Source: Halorussus halobius
Lineage (GTDB): Archaea > Halobacteriota > Halobacteria > Halobacteriales > Haladaptataceae
DNA: 64,000 bases
Direction of reading: 5' to 3'
Assembly (NCBI RefSeq): GCF_004765805.1
Contig: NZ_ML219773.1
Span: forward strand, 1,231,405 to 1,295,404
How positions within the stretch are numbered: position 1 is the first letter of the stretch; each line of letters opens with the position of its first letter. Positions 25,478 to 33,356 of the stretch are shown here, one piece after another. The notes under the pieces are model-generated. The model did not search any database. It had not been told where the DNA came from and saw only the letters and a list, made by a program, of their open reading frames with translations. A program made the translations under genes and the position numbers.

Positions 25478-26647
25478 ATGCAGAACGTCACCGCGTCGGG
25501 GCTGGGCATCGGCGACGACCACCCGCCCCGAATCATGGGCGTGCTCAACGTCAGCGAGGAGTCGCCCTACGACCCCAGCGTCTACGACGACCCGGGCGAG
25601 GCCGCCGCGTACGTCGACTCGGAGCTCATCGCGGAGGGCGCAGACATCGTGGACGTGGGGCTCGAATCCGCGAACAAGCGCTTCGAGGTGCTGTCGGCCG
25701 ACCAGGAACTCGACCGGCTCGACACCGCCGTCGAGGCCATCGAGAGCGTGTCCGGCGACGCGGTGTTCTCCATCGAGACGCGGTACGCCGAGGTGGCCGA
25801 CGAGGCGCTCTCGCGGGGGTTCGACATGGTGAACGACGTCTGTGGCTTCGCCGACCCCGAGATGCCCGAGGTCTGTGGGGCCCACGACGCCGCCGTGGTC
25901 AAGATGGCGAGTCCGCCCGACCTCGAACGCCCCGGCGCGGTTGAGCGGCCCGACGACATCTACGACGCCCTCGAACGGGGCGGCCTGACCGACAAGACCA
26001 TCGTGGACCCGGCGTTCGGCGGCTGGTCCGAGGACAAGACCCTGGCGGACGACCGCGAGACCTTCCGCCGGCTCCGGGAGTTCCGGGGGCTTGGCCAGCC
26101 CATCCTCGTCTCCATCAACCGGAAGAACTTCCTGCGGGAGCTCGCCGGCCGGTCGACCGAGGAGGCCCTGCCCGTCTCGCTGGCCGCGACCGCGATGGCG
26201 GTCGAGCGCGGCGCGCACGTCGTCAGGACCCACGACGTGGCCGAGACGGCCGACGCCGCGACCGTCGGCGCGACCTTCGCCCGCGAGCGCGCTTTCGCGG
26301 CGATAGGCGGCGACGGCGAGACCGAGCTCCGGGTCGAGGAGCTCGACGTGACCACGGCCGCCGAGGCGGCCCGCCACCTCGACCGGCTCGGGGTCGACGA
26401 CCGAGACGCCGGCTCGCTGGCCGACGAGGCCGCGCTCGACGTGTTCGAGTTCTCCGGGCTGACGAGCGACGAGCGCGAGGTCCTCGGCGCGGCCGCCCCG
26501 GAAGCGGGAGTCGCGGTCGCGGCGGGCGCGTCGGGCGTCCTGCTCGCGGGGACGCCGGCCGGACTGGCCCGGCTCCGGAACGCGGTCGGCGGGTCGGCCG
26601 ACCGGCTCCGAACCGCCCTCGAACGGGCCGGCGAATCCAAACGCTAA
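25478..26647 (+). CDS. folP: Dihydropteroate synthase family protein
   Basis: This 389-residue TIM-barrel protein follows DHPS order. IMGVLNVSEESPYD corresponds to the IMGILNVTPDSF motif, then come GADIVDVGLESANKR, MVNDVCGF, DPAFGGWSEDKT, ILVSINRKNFLREL and VVRTHDV. The canonical ESTRPG loop is changed to ESANKR, and a C-terminal extension of about 110 residues is present, so the substrate or detail may differ from bacterial FolP. Its neighbour mptE makes the pterin pyrophosphate substrate, which supports a folate-type role. A CCCCTTTTGTCG box lies about 28 bases before ATG 25478. Confidence 0.85.
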   Translation: MQNVTASGLGIGDDHPPRIMGVLNVSEESPYDPSVYDDPGEAAAYVDSELIAEGADIVDVGLESANKRFEVLSADQELDRLDTAVEAIESVSGDAVFSIETRYAEVADEALSRGFDMVNDVCGFADPEMPEVCGAHDAAVVKMASPPDLERPGAVERPDDIYDALERGGLTDKTIVDPAFGGWSEDKTLADDRETFRRLREFRGLGQPILVSINRKNFLRELAGRSTEEALPVSLAATAMAVERGAHVVRTHDVAETADAATVGATFARERAFAAIGGDGETELRVEELDVTTAAEAARHLDRLGVDDRDAGSLADEAALDVFEFSGLTSDEREVLGAAAPEAGVAVAAGASGVLLAGTPAGLARLRNAVGGSADRLRTALERAGESKR

Positions 26648-26681
26648 GAGAAAACTTATGCCGGGGGAGCCAGAAACGTCG

Positions 26682-26754
26682 GTTGGGAAGCTGGAAGGGC
26701 ACCTCGCGGGTAGGGGTACTTGCAAGGTGACCTTCCGGCTCGAACGGTTCTGCC
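26682..26754 (+). promoter_or_regulatory. Structured 5' leader of mptE
   Basis: An AAAACTTATG box at 26651-26660 predicts transcription from about 26682. Most of the 73-base leader is one long hairpin: AGCTGGAAGGGCACC (26689-26703) pairs with GGTGACCTTCCGGCT (26726-26740) as three helices (3, 6 and 3 bp) split by small internal loops, with a 22-base G-rich loop. Leaders are unusual in this window, where most genes look leaderless. It may be a regulatory RNA element. Three of four nearby third-position patterns argue against a coding role for the short in-frame ORF that starts at 26658. Confidence 0.5.
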
Positions 26755-27474
26755 ATGAACTACGAAACGTGGAGTCCCGTGTATCGCGAGATTCTGGCCG
26801 ACTTCGGGTTCGACGCCGGGGGCGACGAGCGCGCCCGCGACGAGCTCGCCGACCTGACCGCCCCGTTCGAGTGGCCCCGTCTCGACGCGACCGACCGGAC
26901 GGTCGCCATCGCCGGGGCGGGGCCCTCGCTGGTCGACCCCGACCACCCGGACCGCGAGGACCACCTCGCTCGCGCTCGCGGGGCCGACGCGGTGTTCGCG
27001 GCCTCGACGGCGGCGCGCGCGCTCCGTGACGCGGGCCTCGCGGTCGACTGCATGGTCACCGACCTCGACGGTGCGCCGGAGACCGCCCGAGCGCTGACCC
27101 GCGAGGGGACGCCGGTCGCGGTCCACGCCCACGGCGACAACCTCTCGGCGGTCCGCGAGTGGGTCCCGCGACTCGACGCCGACCACGTGCTGGCGACCAC
27201 GCAGGCCCGGCCGGTCGCGCACGTCCGCAACCCCGGCGGGTTCACCGACGGCGACAGGGCGGCGTTCCTCGCGGACTGCTGTGGCGCGGCCGAACTCCGG
27301 TTCGTCGGCTGGGACCTCGACGACCCCGACGTCGGCCCCCTCAAGGCGAGGAAACTCCGGTGGGCCGCGCGCCTGCTCCGGTGGCTCGAACGCCGTCGCG
27401 GCGAGCGGTTCGCGGTGCTGGACGGGCGGCGCGCCGGACTCGACGTCGACGGATTCCAGCTCGGGGACGGCTGA
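26755..27474 (+). CDS. mptE: 6-hydroxymethyl-7,8-dihydropterin pyrophosphokinase, archaeal type
   Basis: This 239-residue MptE-type (DUF115) enzyme transfers pyrophosphate from ATP to hydroxymethyl dihydropterin. It begins MNYETWSPVYREILADFGF and has the Gly-rich VAIAGAGPSLVD, then CMVTDLDGAPETA, VHAHGDNLSAV, and GFTDGDRAAFLADCCGA with FVGWDLDDP. These are the features of archaeal MptE, which is unrelated to bacterial FolK. It lies downstream of folP on the same strand with 107 bases between; the leader in that space suggests it has its own promoter. Confidence 0.92.
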   Translation: MNYETWSPVYREILADFGFDAGGDERARDELADLTAPFEWPRLDATDRTVAIAGAGPSLVDPDHPDREDHLARARGADAVFAASTAARALRDAGLAVDCMVTDLDGAPETARALTREGTPVAVHAHGDNLSAVREWVPRLDADHVLATTQARPVAHVRNPGGFTDGDRAAFLADCCGAAELRFVGWDLDDPDVGPLKARKLRWAARLLRWLERRRGERFAVLDGRRAGLDVDGFQLGDG

Positions 27475-27563
27475 CGCCGCCTCGAAACGACTTCCGACGG
27501 GCGCGTCGGCGCGCGAACGCCCGGTGGTCGTTTGTCGGTGTGGCTCGTCTGCGGTGGTGGACG

Positions 27564-28217
27564 ATGAGCGTTCTCGCGGAGATAACGGTTCCGGCGAGCG
27601 AGTTCGTACTGACCGACACGCTGACCACGGCACCGGGGATGCGTATCGAAATCAAGCGCGTCGTCGCCGGGAGCGCGCGCGTGACGCCGTACTTCTGGGC
27701 GACCGGCGGGGACTTCGAAGCCTTCGAGCAGGCGCTCAGGGACGACCCGACTATCGAGGACATGCTCACGCTCGAAGAGCAGAGCGACGACGAGCGCTTC
27801 TACCGGGTCACGTGGGAGTCGGGCGACCCCAACCTGCTGTCGGCGGTCTCGGACACGAAGGCGACCATCCTGGAAGCGGTGACCGACGACGGCGACGAGT
27901 GGAGCCTCAAGGTGCTCTTTCCCGACCGAGACGCCCTCTCGGCGTTCCACGGCTACTGCGTGGCTCACGAGTTCTCGTTCCAACTCGAACGCGTCTACAC
28001 CGCGGACAATCCGGAGGAAGCGGGCGAGTACGAAGTCACGAACGAACAGCAGGAGGCGCTAAAGGCGGCCTACGAGGCCGGCTACTTCGACGTGCCACGC
28101 CAGACCACGCTGACCGAACTCGCCGACCGACTCGGCATCTCCAGCAACGCGCTCTCGGCCCGGCTCCGGCGGGGTCACCGGAACCTCCTCTCGAACACGC
28201 TCGTCCACGATGAGTGA
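27564..28217 (+). CDS. Bat-type HTH-10 DNA-binding regulator
   Basis: This 217-residue protein has an N-terminal sensing domain typical of haloarchaeal bacterio-opsin activator (Bat) homologues (EITVPASEFVLTDTLTTAPG to WSLKVLFPDRDALSAFHGYC). The C-terminal HTH-10 is NEQQEALKAAYEAGYFDVPR, TLTELADRLGISSNALSARL and RRGHRNLLSNTL. It acts as a transcription factor with an unknown signal. The gene has no obvious target beside it, although the HalOD1 gene follows on the same strand. Confidence 0.9.
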   Translation: MSVLAEITVPASEFVLTDTLTTAPGMRIEIKRVVAGSARVTPYFWATGGDFEAFEQALRDDPTIEDMLTLEEQSDDERFYRVTWESGDPNLLSAVSDTKATILEAVTDDGDEWSLKVLFPDRDALSAFHGYCVAHEFSFQLERVYTADNPEEAGEYEVTNEQQEALKAAYEAGYFDVPRQTTLTELADRLGISSNALSARLRRGHRNLLSNTLVHDE

Positions 28218-28326
28218 CCGGTTCGCGCCGGGGCGAGACTCGACCCTCCATATAAATCACGCAGTGCTACCACACGGGGCCTTTGGACCGCGTGGCCCAA
28301 CACCCCACGACGGACCCGGTGATACG

Positions 28327-28629
28327 ATGAACCTGAACGAGAGACGACCGACCGACGACGGTACAAAAGCACCGAACCAGCCGGCAGTCGAATACGAGCG
28401 CGCGGACGACGAGACGACGACCCGCGCCGTCGTCACGGCGTTGAGTATCGCGCTGGACGTCCCCGAAACCGAGCTGTCCCCCATCTACGACGCGGTCGAC
28501 CCGGACGCGCTCGACGCTCTCTTCCGGCCGGACGGCGCGCTGACGACCGCCGTCGACGGGCGCGTCGTCTTCGAGTACGGAACCCACCGCGTTCGGGTCG
28601 ACAGCGACGGGCGCGTCTGCGTCTACTGA
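28327..28629 (+). CDS. HalOD1 output-domain protein
   Basis: This 100-residue protein carries a HalOD1 module from about residue 22 to the end: TTRAVVTALSIALDVPETEL, SPIYDAVDPDALDALF and GRVVFEYGTHRVRVDSDGRV. HalOD1 is an output domain of haloarchaeal signalling proteins; as a stand-alone protein its partner is unknown. The CCATATAAATCACG box near 28249 predicts a transcript with a leader of about 50 bases before ATG 28327. The longer reading from 28210 begins upstream of that box and is unlikely. Confidence 0.85.
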   Translation: MNLNERRPTDDGTKAPNQPAVEYERADDETTTRAVVTALSIALDVPETELSPIYDAVDPDALDALFRPDGALTTAVDGRVVFEYGTHRVRVDSDGRVCVY

Positions 28630-28748
28630 GCGGCGACGACCCAGGCGGACGCCGGGTCCACCGGACCCGCGCTATCGCGTGACGCGGTAACGTGATTCCG
28701 GCAAGCCTCAAGGGTAGGTGGTGCCTACGGTGTATCCTCCGAATCACG

Positions 28749-29759
28749 ATGTGGAATCCGAACCTCCGCTCTCACGCCGATATCGGCCTGTTCGTCGGCC
28801 TCGCCGCAGTCTGGGGTACCGCCTATCTCGCCATCGAAGTCGGGCTGGCGACCGCTCCGCCAGTCACGTTCGCCGCGCTCCGGTACGACGTGGCCGGACT
28901 GGTGTTGCTCGCCGTCGCCGGCGTCCTCGCCGTCCGGCGCGGCAACCGGCTCCTGCCGCGCACCCGCGACGAGTGGACGCTGGTCGGCGTGGGCGGGCTG
29001 CTGGTCATCGGCGTCCACTTCGCGCTGCTGTTCGCCGGCCAGCGGTACGTCTCGGGCGGCGTGGCCTCGGTGGTGATGAGCCTGACGCCCGTCCTGACGC
29101 CGCTGTTCGCGCTCGGGCTGTTGCCCGACGAGCGCCCGGACGCCCGCCAGGCCGTCGGCGTCGTCCTCGGACTCGTCGGCGTGGGCATCGTCGCCCGGCC
29201 CGACCCGTCCGGCGGAGCCACTGCCGTCGGGGTCGGCCTGCTCGTCCTGTCGGCCGCGAGCTTCGCGCTCGGGTCGGTGCTCACCCGGCGCTACGAGTCG
29301 GGACTGTCGGTCGTGGCCGCCCAGGCGTGGACGATGCTGGTCGGAGCGGTCGTGCTCGACCTGCTGGTGGTCGGCCTGCCCGGCGAGTCGTTCGGGCGCG
29401 TCGTCGCGACGCCCGCGCTCGTCGGGGCGCTGGCGTATCTCTCGGTGGTCGCCAGCGTCGGCGGGTTCGTGGCGTACTTCCGGCTGCTCGACCGGTTCGG
29501 GCCGAACGAGGCAACGTTGGTGAGCTACGCGGTGCCGATGTTCGCCGCGCTGAGCGAGTGGCTCGTGCTGGGCGAGACCGTCACGGCGACCACGGTCGCG
29601 GGGTTCGCGGTCATCGCCTGCGGGTTCGCGGCCATCAAGTGGCGCGCGCTCCGGCGCGCCACGACGCCCTCGCCCGACAGGTCGGCCGCGCGGTCCCAGG
29701 CCTCGACCGCGGGCGCGGTGATGGTCCGGGGCAACGTCTACCTTCGCGACGCGGAGTAA
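28749..29759 (+). CDS. EamA/DMT family transporter
   Basis: This 336-residue protein has ten predicted membrane helices in two EamA halves, beginning LFVGLAAVWGTAYLAIEVGL and, in the second half, GVGLLVLSAASFALGSVLTR. The family exports metabolites such as amino acids or nucleosides; the substrate cannot be read. The C-terminal 30 residues are cytosolic and positively charged. It is convergent with the VOC gene, with 17 bases between. Confidence 0.9.
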   Translation: MWNPNLRSHADIGLFVGLAAVWGTAYLAIEVGLATAPPVTFAALRYDVAGLVLLAVAGVLAVRRGNRLLPRTRDEWTLVGVGGLLVIGVHFALLFAGQRYVSGGVASVVMSLTPVLTPLFALGLLPDERPDARQAVGVVLGLVGVGIVARPDPSGGATAVGVGLLVLSAASFALGSVLTRRYESGLSVVAAQAWTMLVGAVVLDLLVVGLPGESFGRVVATPALVGALAYLSVVASVGGFVAYFRLLDRFGPNEATLVSYAVPMFAALSEWLVLGETVTATTVAGFAVIACGFAAIKWRALRRATTPSPDRSAARSQASTAGAVMVRGNVYLRDAE

Positions 29760-29776
29760 TAGGCCGAGGACTGTCC

Positions 29777-30328
29777 TCACGTCTCGTCCGCGCCGAGTCG
29801 CTCGCCGTGGAGGTACAGTCGCTCGGGGTCGGGCCGGCCCGCCGCGAAGGGCTCGTGGTACTCCATCAACTGGAAGAGCACGCCGGTCGGGTTCCGGGGC
29901 GAGACGAACGCCTCCGACCAGCCCTCGTAGTCTGTGCGGTCGACGACGCGAACGCCCTCGTCGTCGAGCAGGTCGATTGTGGCGTCCATGTCCCCGACTT
30001 CGAGCGTGACGTGGTGGACGCCCGGCCCGTTCTCCGCGAGGAACTCGGTCAGGAACGATTCGTCCGGTGCGTCCCCGCTGCCCGGCGACTCCTCCGGTCG
30101 CTCGTCGCGGACTGGTTCGATGAGTTCGACCCGCGAGGCGTCGCCCAGCAGGTAGTACGCCCACCGAAACGCGCCGGTGGGGTCGGTCTCGTGGACCAGC
30201 TTCTCGGCCCCCAGCAGTTCGAGCAGGGGTTCGGCGTCGGCGACCGATTCGACCGCGATGCCGACGTGGTCCACGCGGACGTCGGGACGGGGCTGGTCGG
30301 GTGACGCTGGGTCTGACGCGCCGGTCAT
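29777..30328 (-). CDS. VOC family protein, methylmalonyl-CoA epimerase-like
   Basis: This 183-residue glyoxalase/bleomycin-resistance-fold protein has two beta-alpha-beta-beta-beta halves. The metal ligands are visible as His in VRVDHVGIAVESV, Glu in VELIEP, His in PGVHHVTLEV and Glu in LFQLMEYH. The pattern DHVGIAV...HHVTLEV is that of methylmalonyl-CoA epimerase. A Glu/Asp-rich insertion (about residues 75-93) is typical of salt-adapted proteins. No mutase gene is nearby, so the substrate is uncertain. The start is ATG 30328; the upstream extension is repeat sequence. Confidence 0.8.
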   Translation of the reverse strand: MTGASDPASPDQPRPDVRVDHVGIAVESVADAEPLLELLGAEKLVHETDPTGAFRWAYYLLGDASRVELIEPVRDERPEESPGSGDAPDESFLTEFLAENGPGVHHVTLEVGDMDATIDLLDDEGVRVVDRTDYEGWSEAFVSPRNPTGVLFQLMEYHEPFAAGRPDPERLYLHGERLGADET

Positions 30329-30393
30329 GCCCTCGTCATCGCGTGCCACCGAGAAAGGGTTTGGGTGGTTTCGGACGGGGCGTTCAGATACGG

Positions 30394-30717
30394 GGCTGTG
30401 ACCGCACTCATCCTCTCGACAACAGGACGACAAACGTGTCCTCGAAAGCCCTCGGCGCTCTTTGCGACTGAAACGATAATCAGCTCCTCGAAAGCCCTCG
30501 GCGCTCTCGCCACCGGAAGACGTTCCTGCTCGCTTCGCTGCGCGGGCATGCGACTTCCGAGGTCTCGTTCGCTTCGCTCACGAGACGGTCGCTCTGTGGG
30601 ATATCCGACGGACGTAGTTGCGCTGGGAAGACGGTCCTGCTCGCTTCGCTGCGCGGGCTGTGATTTCCGAGGTCACACTCGCTTCGCTCGCGTGACCGCG
30701 TCTCGCCCGTTCAGTCC
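30394..30717 (+). repeat. Family A element, copy 4 (stem-loop degenerate), bounded by an inverted repeat
   Basis: It starts with GGCTGTGACCGCACTCATCC (30394-30413), whose exact complement is at 30911-30930. Two units follow (30440 and 30486; 46-base spacing). Then come two near-copies of a segment beginning GACGKTCCTGCTCGCTTCGC (30519 and 30631), with hairpins GTCTCGT/ACGAGAC and the altered GTCACAC/GCGTGAC around TCGCTTCGCTC. The nested hairpin has decayed to GATATCCGACGGACGTAGTT (30600-30619). The tail reads CGTCTCGCCCGTTCAGTCC at 30699-30717. It is followed by family B copy 3. Confidence 0.8.
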
Positions 30718-30730
30718 ACCAAGGCCAACC

Positions 30731-30930
30731 GTACAGCCCCGCACCCGCACCGCACTGCCCCGTCCCGCACCGTGACGGCGGGCCTCACCCCGCCCCAGCC
30801 TCGGGGCGCATGAACGCGCCCCTCCCTCGCGCACGTCGGCGCGAGATGAACTCGCGCCAGCGCGCGCCACGTGAAACAGGAGTCAGCGCGTGTCGAGAGG
30901 ACGTTCGAGGGGATGAGTGCGGTCACAGCC
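30731..30930 (+). repeat. Family B element, copy 3, and right inverted repeat
   Basis: After GCACCCGCACCGC repeats and CCCCGCCCCAGCCTC come stem I (GGGGCGC at 30803-30809 with GCGCCCC at 30816-30822), the linker CTCCCTCGCGC and stem II (GGCGCGAG at 30838-30845 with CTCGCGCC at 30851-30858). Compared with copy 1 both stems have changed on both arms and still pair. The 20-base complement of the start of copy 4 of family A lies at 30911-30930. The 681-base gap holds no gene. Confidence 0.85.
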
Positions 30931-31009
30931 GCGTCACTCACCACCGCTCCCGAAACGGGAACAAGGTTGAAGCGTCGCGCCGGCCTACCGGTTCGCAGGT
31001 GGGGATTCA

Positions 31010-32260
31010 ATGGATATCACCGAGGCAGTCACGACCGAGTACGTCGACGTGAACCCGGGGACGCGAGTCGGGAAGCTTCGGGGCATCTTCGACGGGGACC
31101 GGACCCTCGACGGCATCGTCGTCCGGGGCGAGGGGAAGTTCGACGGGCTCGTCACCCGCAAGGAGCTGGTGAGTTCGCACCACGACCCCGAACAGAAGGC
31201 CCAGTCGGTGGTGCGCCAACCGCCGAAGGTCGACCGCGACGAGGACGTGCGCGAGACCGCGCGACTCATGGTCGAAAACGAGTTCAAGCTGCTGCCCGCG
31301 TTCGCGGACGACCGGTTCGTGGGCGTCGTGACCGCCGACGACCTGCTCGAGCTGGTCCACGACAACCTCGGCGCGCTCGACGTGGCCGACGTCTACACTC
31401 AGGACGTGGTGTCGGTCGACCCCGACGCCGCCATCGGGGAGGTCATCAACCTGATTCGGACTCACAAGTTCACCCGCGTACCGGTCCTCGACGGCACCGA
31501 CGCCGTCGGGATGATAAGCCTCTACGACCTCGTGTCGTTCACGACCCGGAAGCTGAACCAACAGCAGGGCGGCAACTCCAGCGACGCTCAGGACTCGTTC
31601 GGCGGCGGCGTCTCCAAGAGCCAGGGCCGGACCCACGGCGGGTGGGGCGAGCGCTCGGGGTCGCAGGCCAAACTGCTCGACGTCCCGGCCCGCGACGTGA
31701 TGAACTCGCCGTGTGCGACCATCACCCCGGACGCCGGACTCGACGAGGCGCTGACCGAGATGAACGAGCACGGCTACTCGTCGCTGGTCGTCGTCCCCGA
31801 CGAGTTCGAGTCGGCGTCGGGCATCGTGACGACCACCGACCTGCTCCGCGCGCTGACGTGGACCGACGGCGGCGAGGTCGCGGACGTGCAGGTCATCGGC
31901 GTGGACCTGCTCGACGACCTGTCCCGCGAGGACATCGCCGACCGGGTCGACGAGATCGACGGCAAGTACGAGAAGATGGACGTCCTCGAAGCCAACGTCA
32001 TCTTCCACAAGCACAAGGAGCGCCACCGGGGGACGCCGCTGGTCCAGTGTACCGTCCGGCTGTTCACCACCGAGGGACTGTTCTCGGGCACAGGCGAGGA
32101 GTACGGCGCGCGCGCCGCGTTCCGGACCGCGGCCGAGATCGCCGAGTCGAACGCGCTCGACGACAAGGAACGCGGGTCGCCCCGAAACCAGATGCAGAAC
32201 GAACGCGAGCGCGAGCGCACCGCGAACTTGGTCGAGTGGTGGACCACCACCGAGACCTGA
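31010..32260 (+). CDS. Tetra-CBS protein with a C-terminal HPF-like domain
   Basis: This 416-residue protein has CBS motifs in two pairs: residues 1-125 (AVTTEYVDVNPGTRVGKLRG, PPKVDRDEDVRETARLMVEN) and 126-300 (YTQDVVSVDPDAAIGEVINL, MNSPCATITPDAGLDEAL). A linker of Gly/Ser/Gln (about 185-222) joins them. CBS pairs bind adenine nucleotides. The C-terminal 95 residues (LEANVIFHKHKERHRGTPLV, QCTVRLFTTEGLF) resemble the ribosome hibernation (S30AE) fold, with a basic surface and a FRTAAEIA helix. A role in nucleotide-sensing ribosome dormancy is an inference. Confidence 0.82.
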   Translation: MDITEAVTTEYVDVNPGTRVGKLRGIFDGDRTLDGIVVRGEGKFDGLVTRKELVSSHHDPEQKAQSVVRQPPKVDRDEDVRETARLMVENEFKLLPAFADDRFVGVVTADDLLELVHDNLGALDVADVYTQDVVSVDPDAAIGEVINLIRTHKFTRVPVLDGTDAVGMISLYDLVSFTTRKLNQQQGGNSSDAQDSFGGGVSKSQGRTHGGWGERSGSQAKLLDVPARDVMNSPCATITPDAGLDEALTEMNEHGYSSLVVVPDEFESASGIVTTTDLLRALTWTDGGEVADVQVIGVDLLDDLSREDIADRVDEIDGKYEKMDVLEANVIFHKHKERHRGTPLVQCTVRLFTTEGLFSGTGEEYGARAAFRTAAEIAESNALDDKERGSPRNQMQNERERERTANLVEWWTTTET

Positions 32261-32378
32261 GCGTCGAATCGCGAGTACCGGCCCACGGTCCCGAGTCGAC
32301 GCCTCTACGGCTCCGAAGGGTGAAATCAGCGTTTGAGCCTCCGGAAGGTCCTTGGCCGCGGCCGTCCACGGAACGTGC

Positions 32379-33347
32379 ATGGACCGACGGGAGTTCCTCC
32401 ATCGCGGCGGCCCGCTCGCCGGGCTCGCGTGTCTCGGCGGCTGTCTCGGCGACGCGACCCTCGACTCGCCATCTGCGACCGCCCGGACGACCCGCGAAAC
32501 CGCCGAGACGCCCAGAGAAACCGGCGAGGCGACCCGCGAGGGCGGCGAGACGACCGAAACCGCCGGGACGACTACCGACGACTCGTCGACGACCCGCGAC
32601 GACGGCGAGGAGTTCCACGGCGTCGACTCGTCGGACGCCGAGCCGTTCCGGACCCTCTCGGTCGGCAGCCGCGAGGCCGTGACTTTTCCGGAGAGCAACC
32701 GACCCTGCTCGGTGTGGGTCTGGAACGACGCCGACGAGGACCGGGACCTCCGCGTCCGGGTGAACCGGGACGCGCGCGAACGCCTCGACAGGACGGTCGA
32801 GTTCGACGCCGACGCCTACCTCGCGGTCGAACTGAACGAGCCCGGCGACTACCGGGTCGCCGTGGGACTCGGGGACGACCGACCCACGACGTTCCGGGTC
32901 CGACCCGCGCGGTTCGACTGCAACCGCTCGACCACTCACGTCCGGGTCGCGCCAGACGGGCAGGTCGAGACGGCCGCGTTCTCGACGCTGATGGGCTGTC
33001 CCGCGCCGAGCGTCGCCGAGCGCGACCTCTCGGTGGGCGAGGCCGAGTGCGGGACCGACCACAGCGCGTCGGTCGAGTTCGACGGCGAGCAGGTCCGGGT
33101 CGAGGGTGCCGTCCGGACGCCCGAACCCGGTTACGACCTCGAACTCGCCGACGCGAGCTACGACCGGGAGGCCGACGAGTTGCGGGTCGAGGTCCGGGCG
33201 AGCGAGGACGACCTGTGGGGCGTCCAGTGCATCGGCGAGGTGCCGTACGAGGCGACGGTCGAGTTCGAGAACGCCCTGCCGGGCGAGGTGGTCGTCGTCC
33301 ACGAGGTCGGCGACGAGAGCGAGGACGTGGCGCGGACGAGTCGGTAG
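32379..33347 (+). CDS. Predicted lipoprotein with Ig-like body
   Basis: This 322-residue secreted protein has a Tat-like start MDRREFLHRGG and a lipobox LGGC with the lipidated Cys near residue 22. A Thr/Glu/Arg-rich linker (TARTTRETAETPRETGEA...) spans about residues 30-75. The body is beta-rich with six cysteines beyond the lipobox and no catalytic motif. It may be a surface protein of unknown role. The upstream ATG at 32352 would extend by nine residues and lacks a signal-like start, so 32379 is preferred. Confidence 0.82.
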   Translation: MDRREFLHRGGPLAGLACLGGCLGDATLDSPSATARTTRETAETPRETGEATREGGETTETAGTTTDDSSTTRDDGEEFHGVDSSDAEPFRTLSVGSREAVTFPESNRPCSVWVWNDADEDRDLRVRVNRDARERLDRTVEFDADAYLAVELNEPGDYRVAVGLGDDRPTTFRVRPARFDCNRSTTHVRVAPDGQVETAAFSTLMGCPAPSVAERDLSVGEAECGTDHSASVEFDGEQVRVEGAVRTPEPGYDLELADASYDREADELRVEVRASEDDLWGVQCIGEVPYEATVEFENALPGEVVVVHEVGDESEDVARTSR

Positions 33348-33356
33348 CGCTCCGGC

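Noticed and set aside
30325..31052. Frames across the 30.4-31.0 kb gap as genes
   Set aside because: They follow the repeats and stem-loops and show no codon bias; the gap is better explained as a family A plus family B element.
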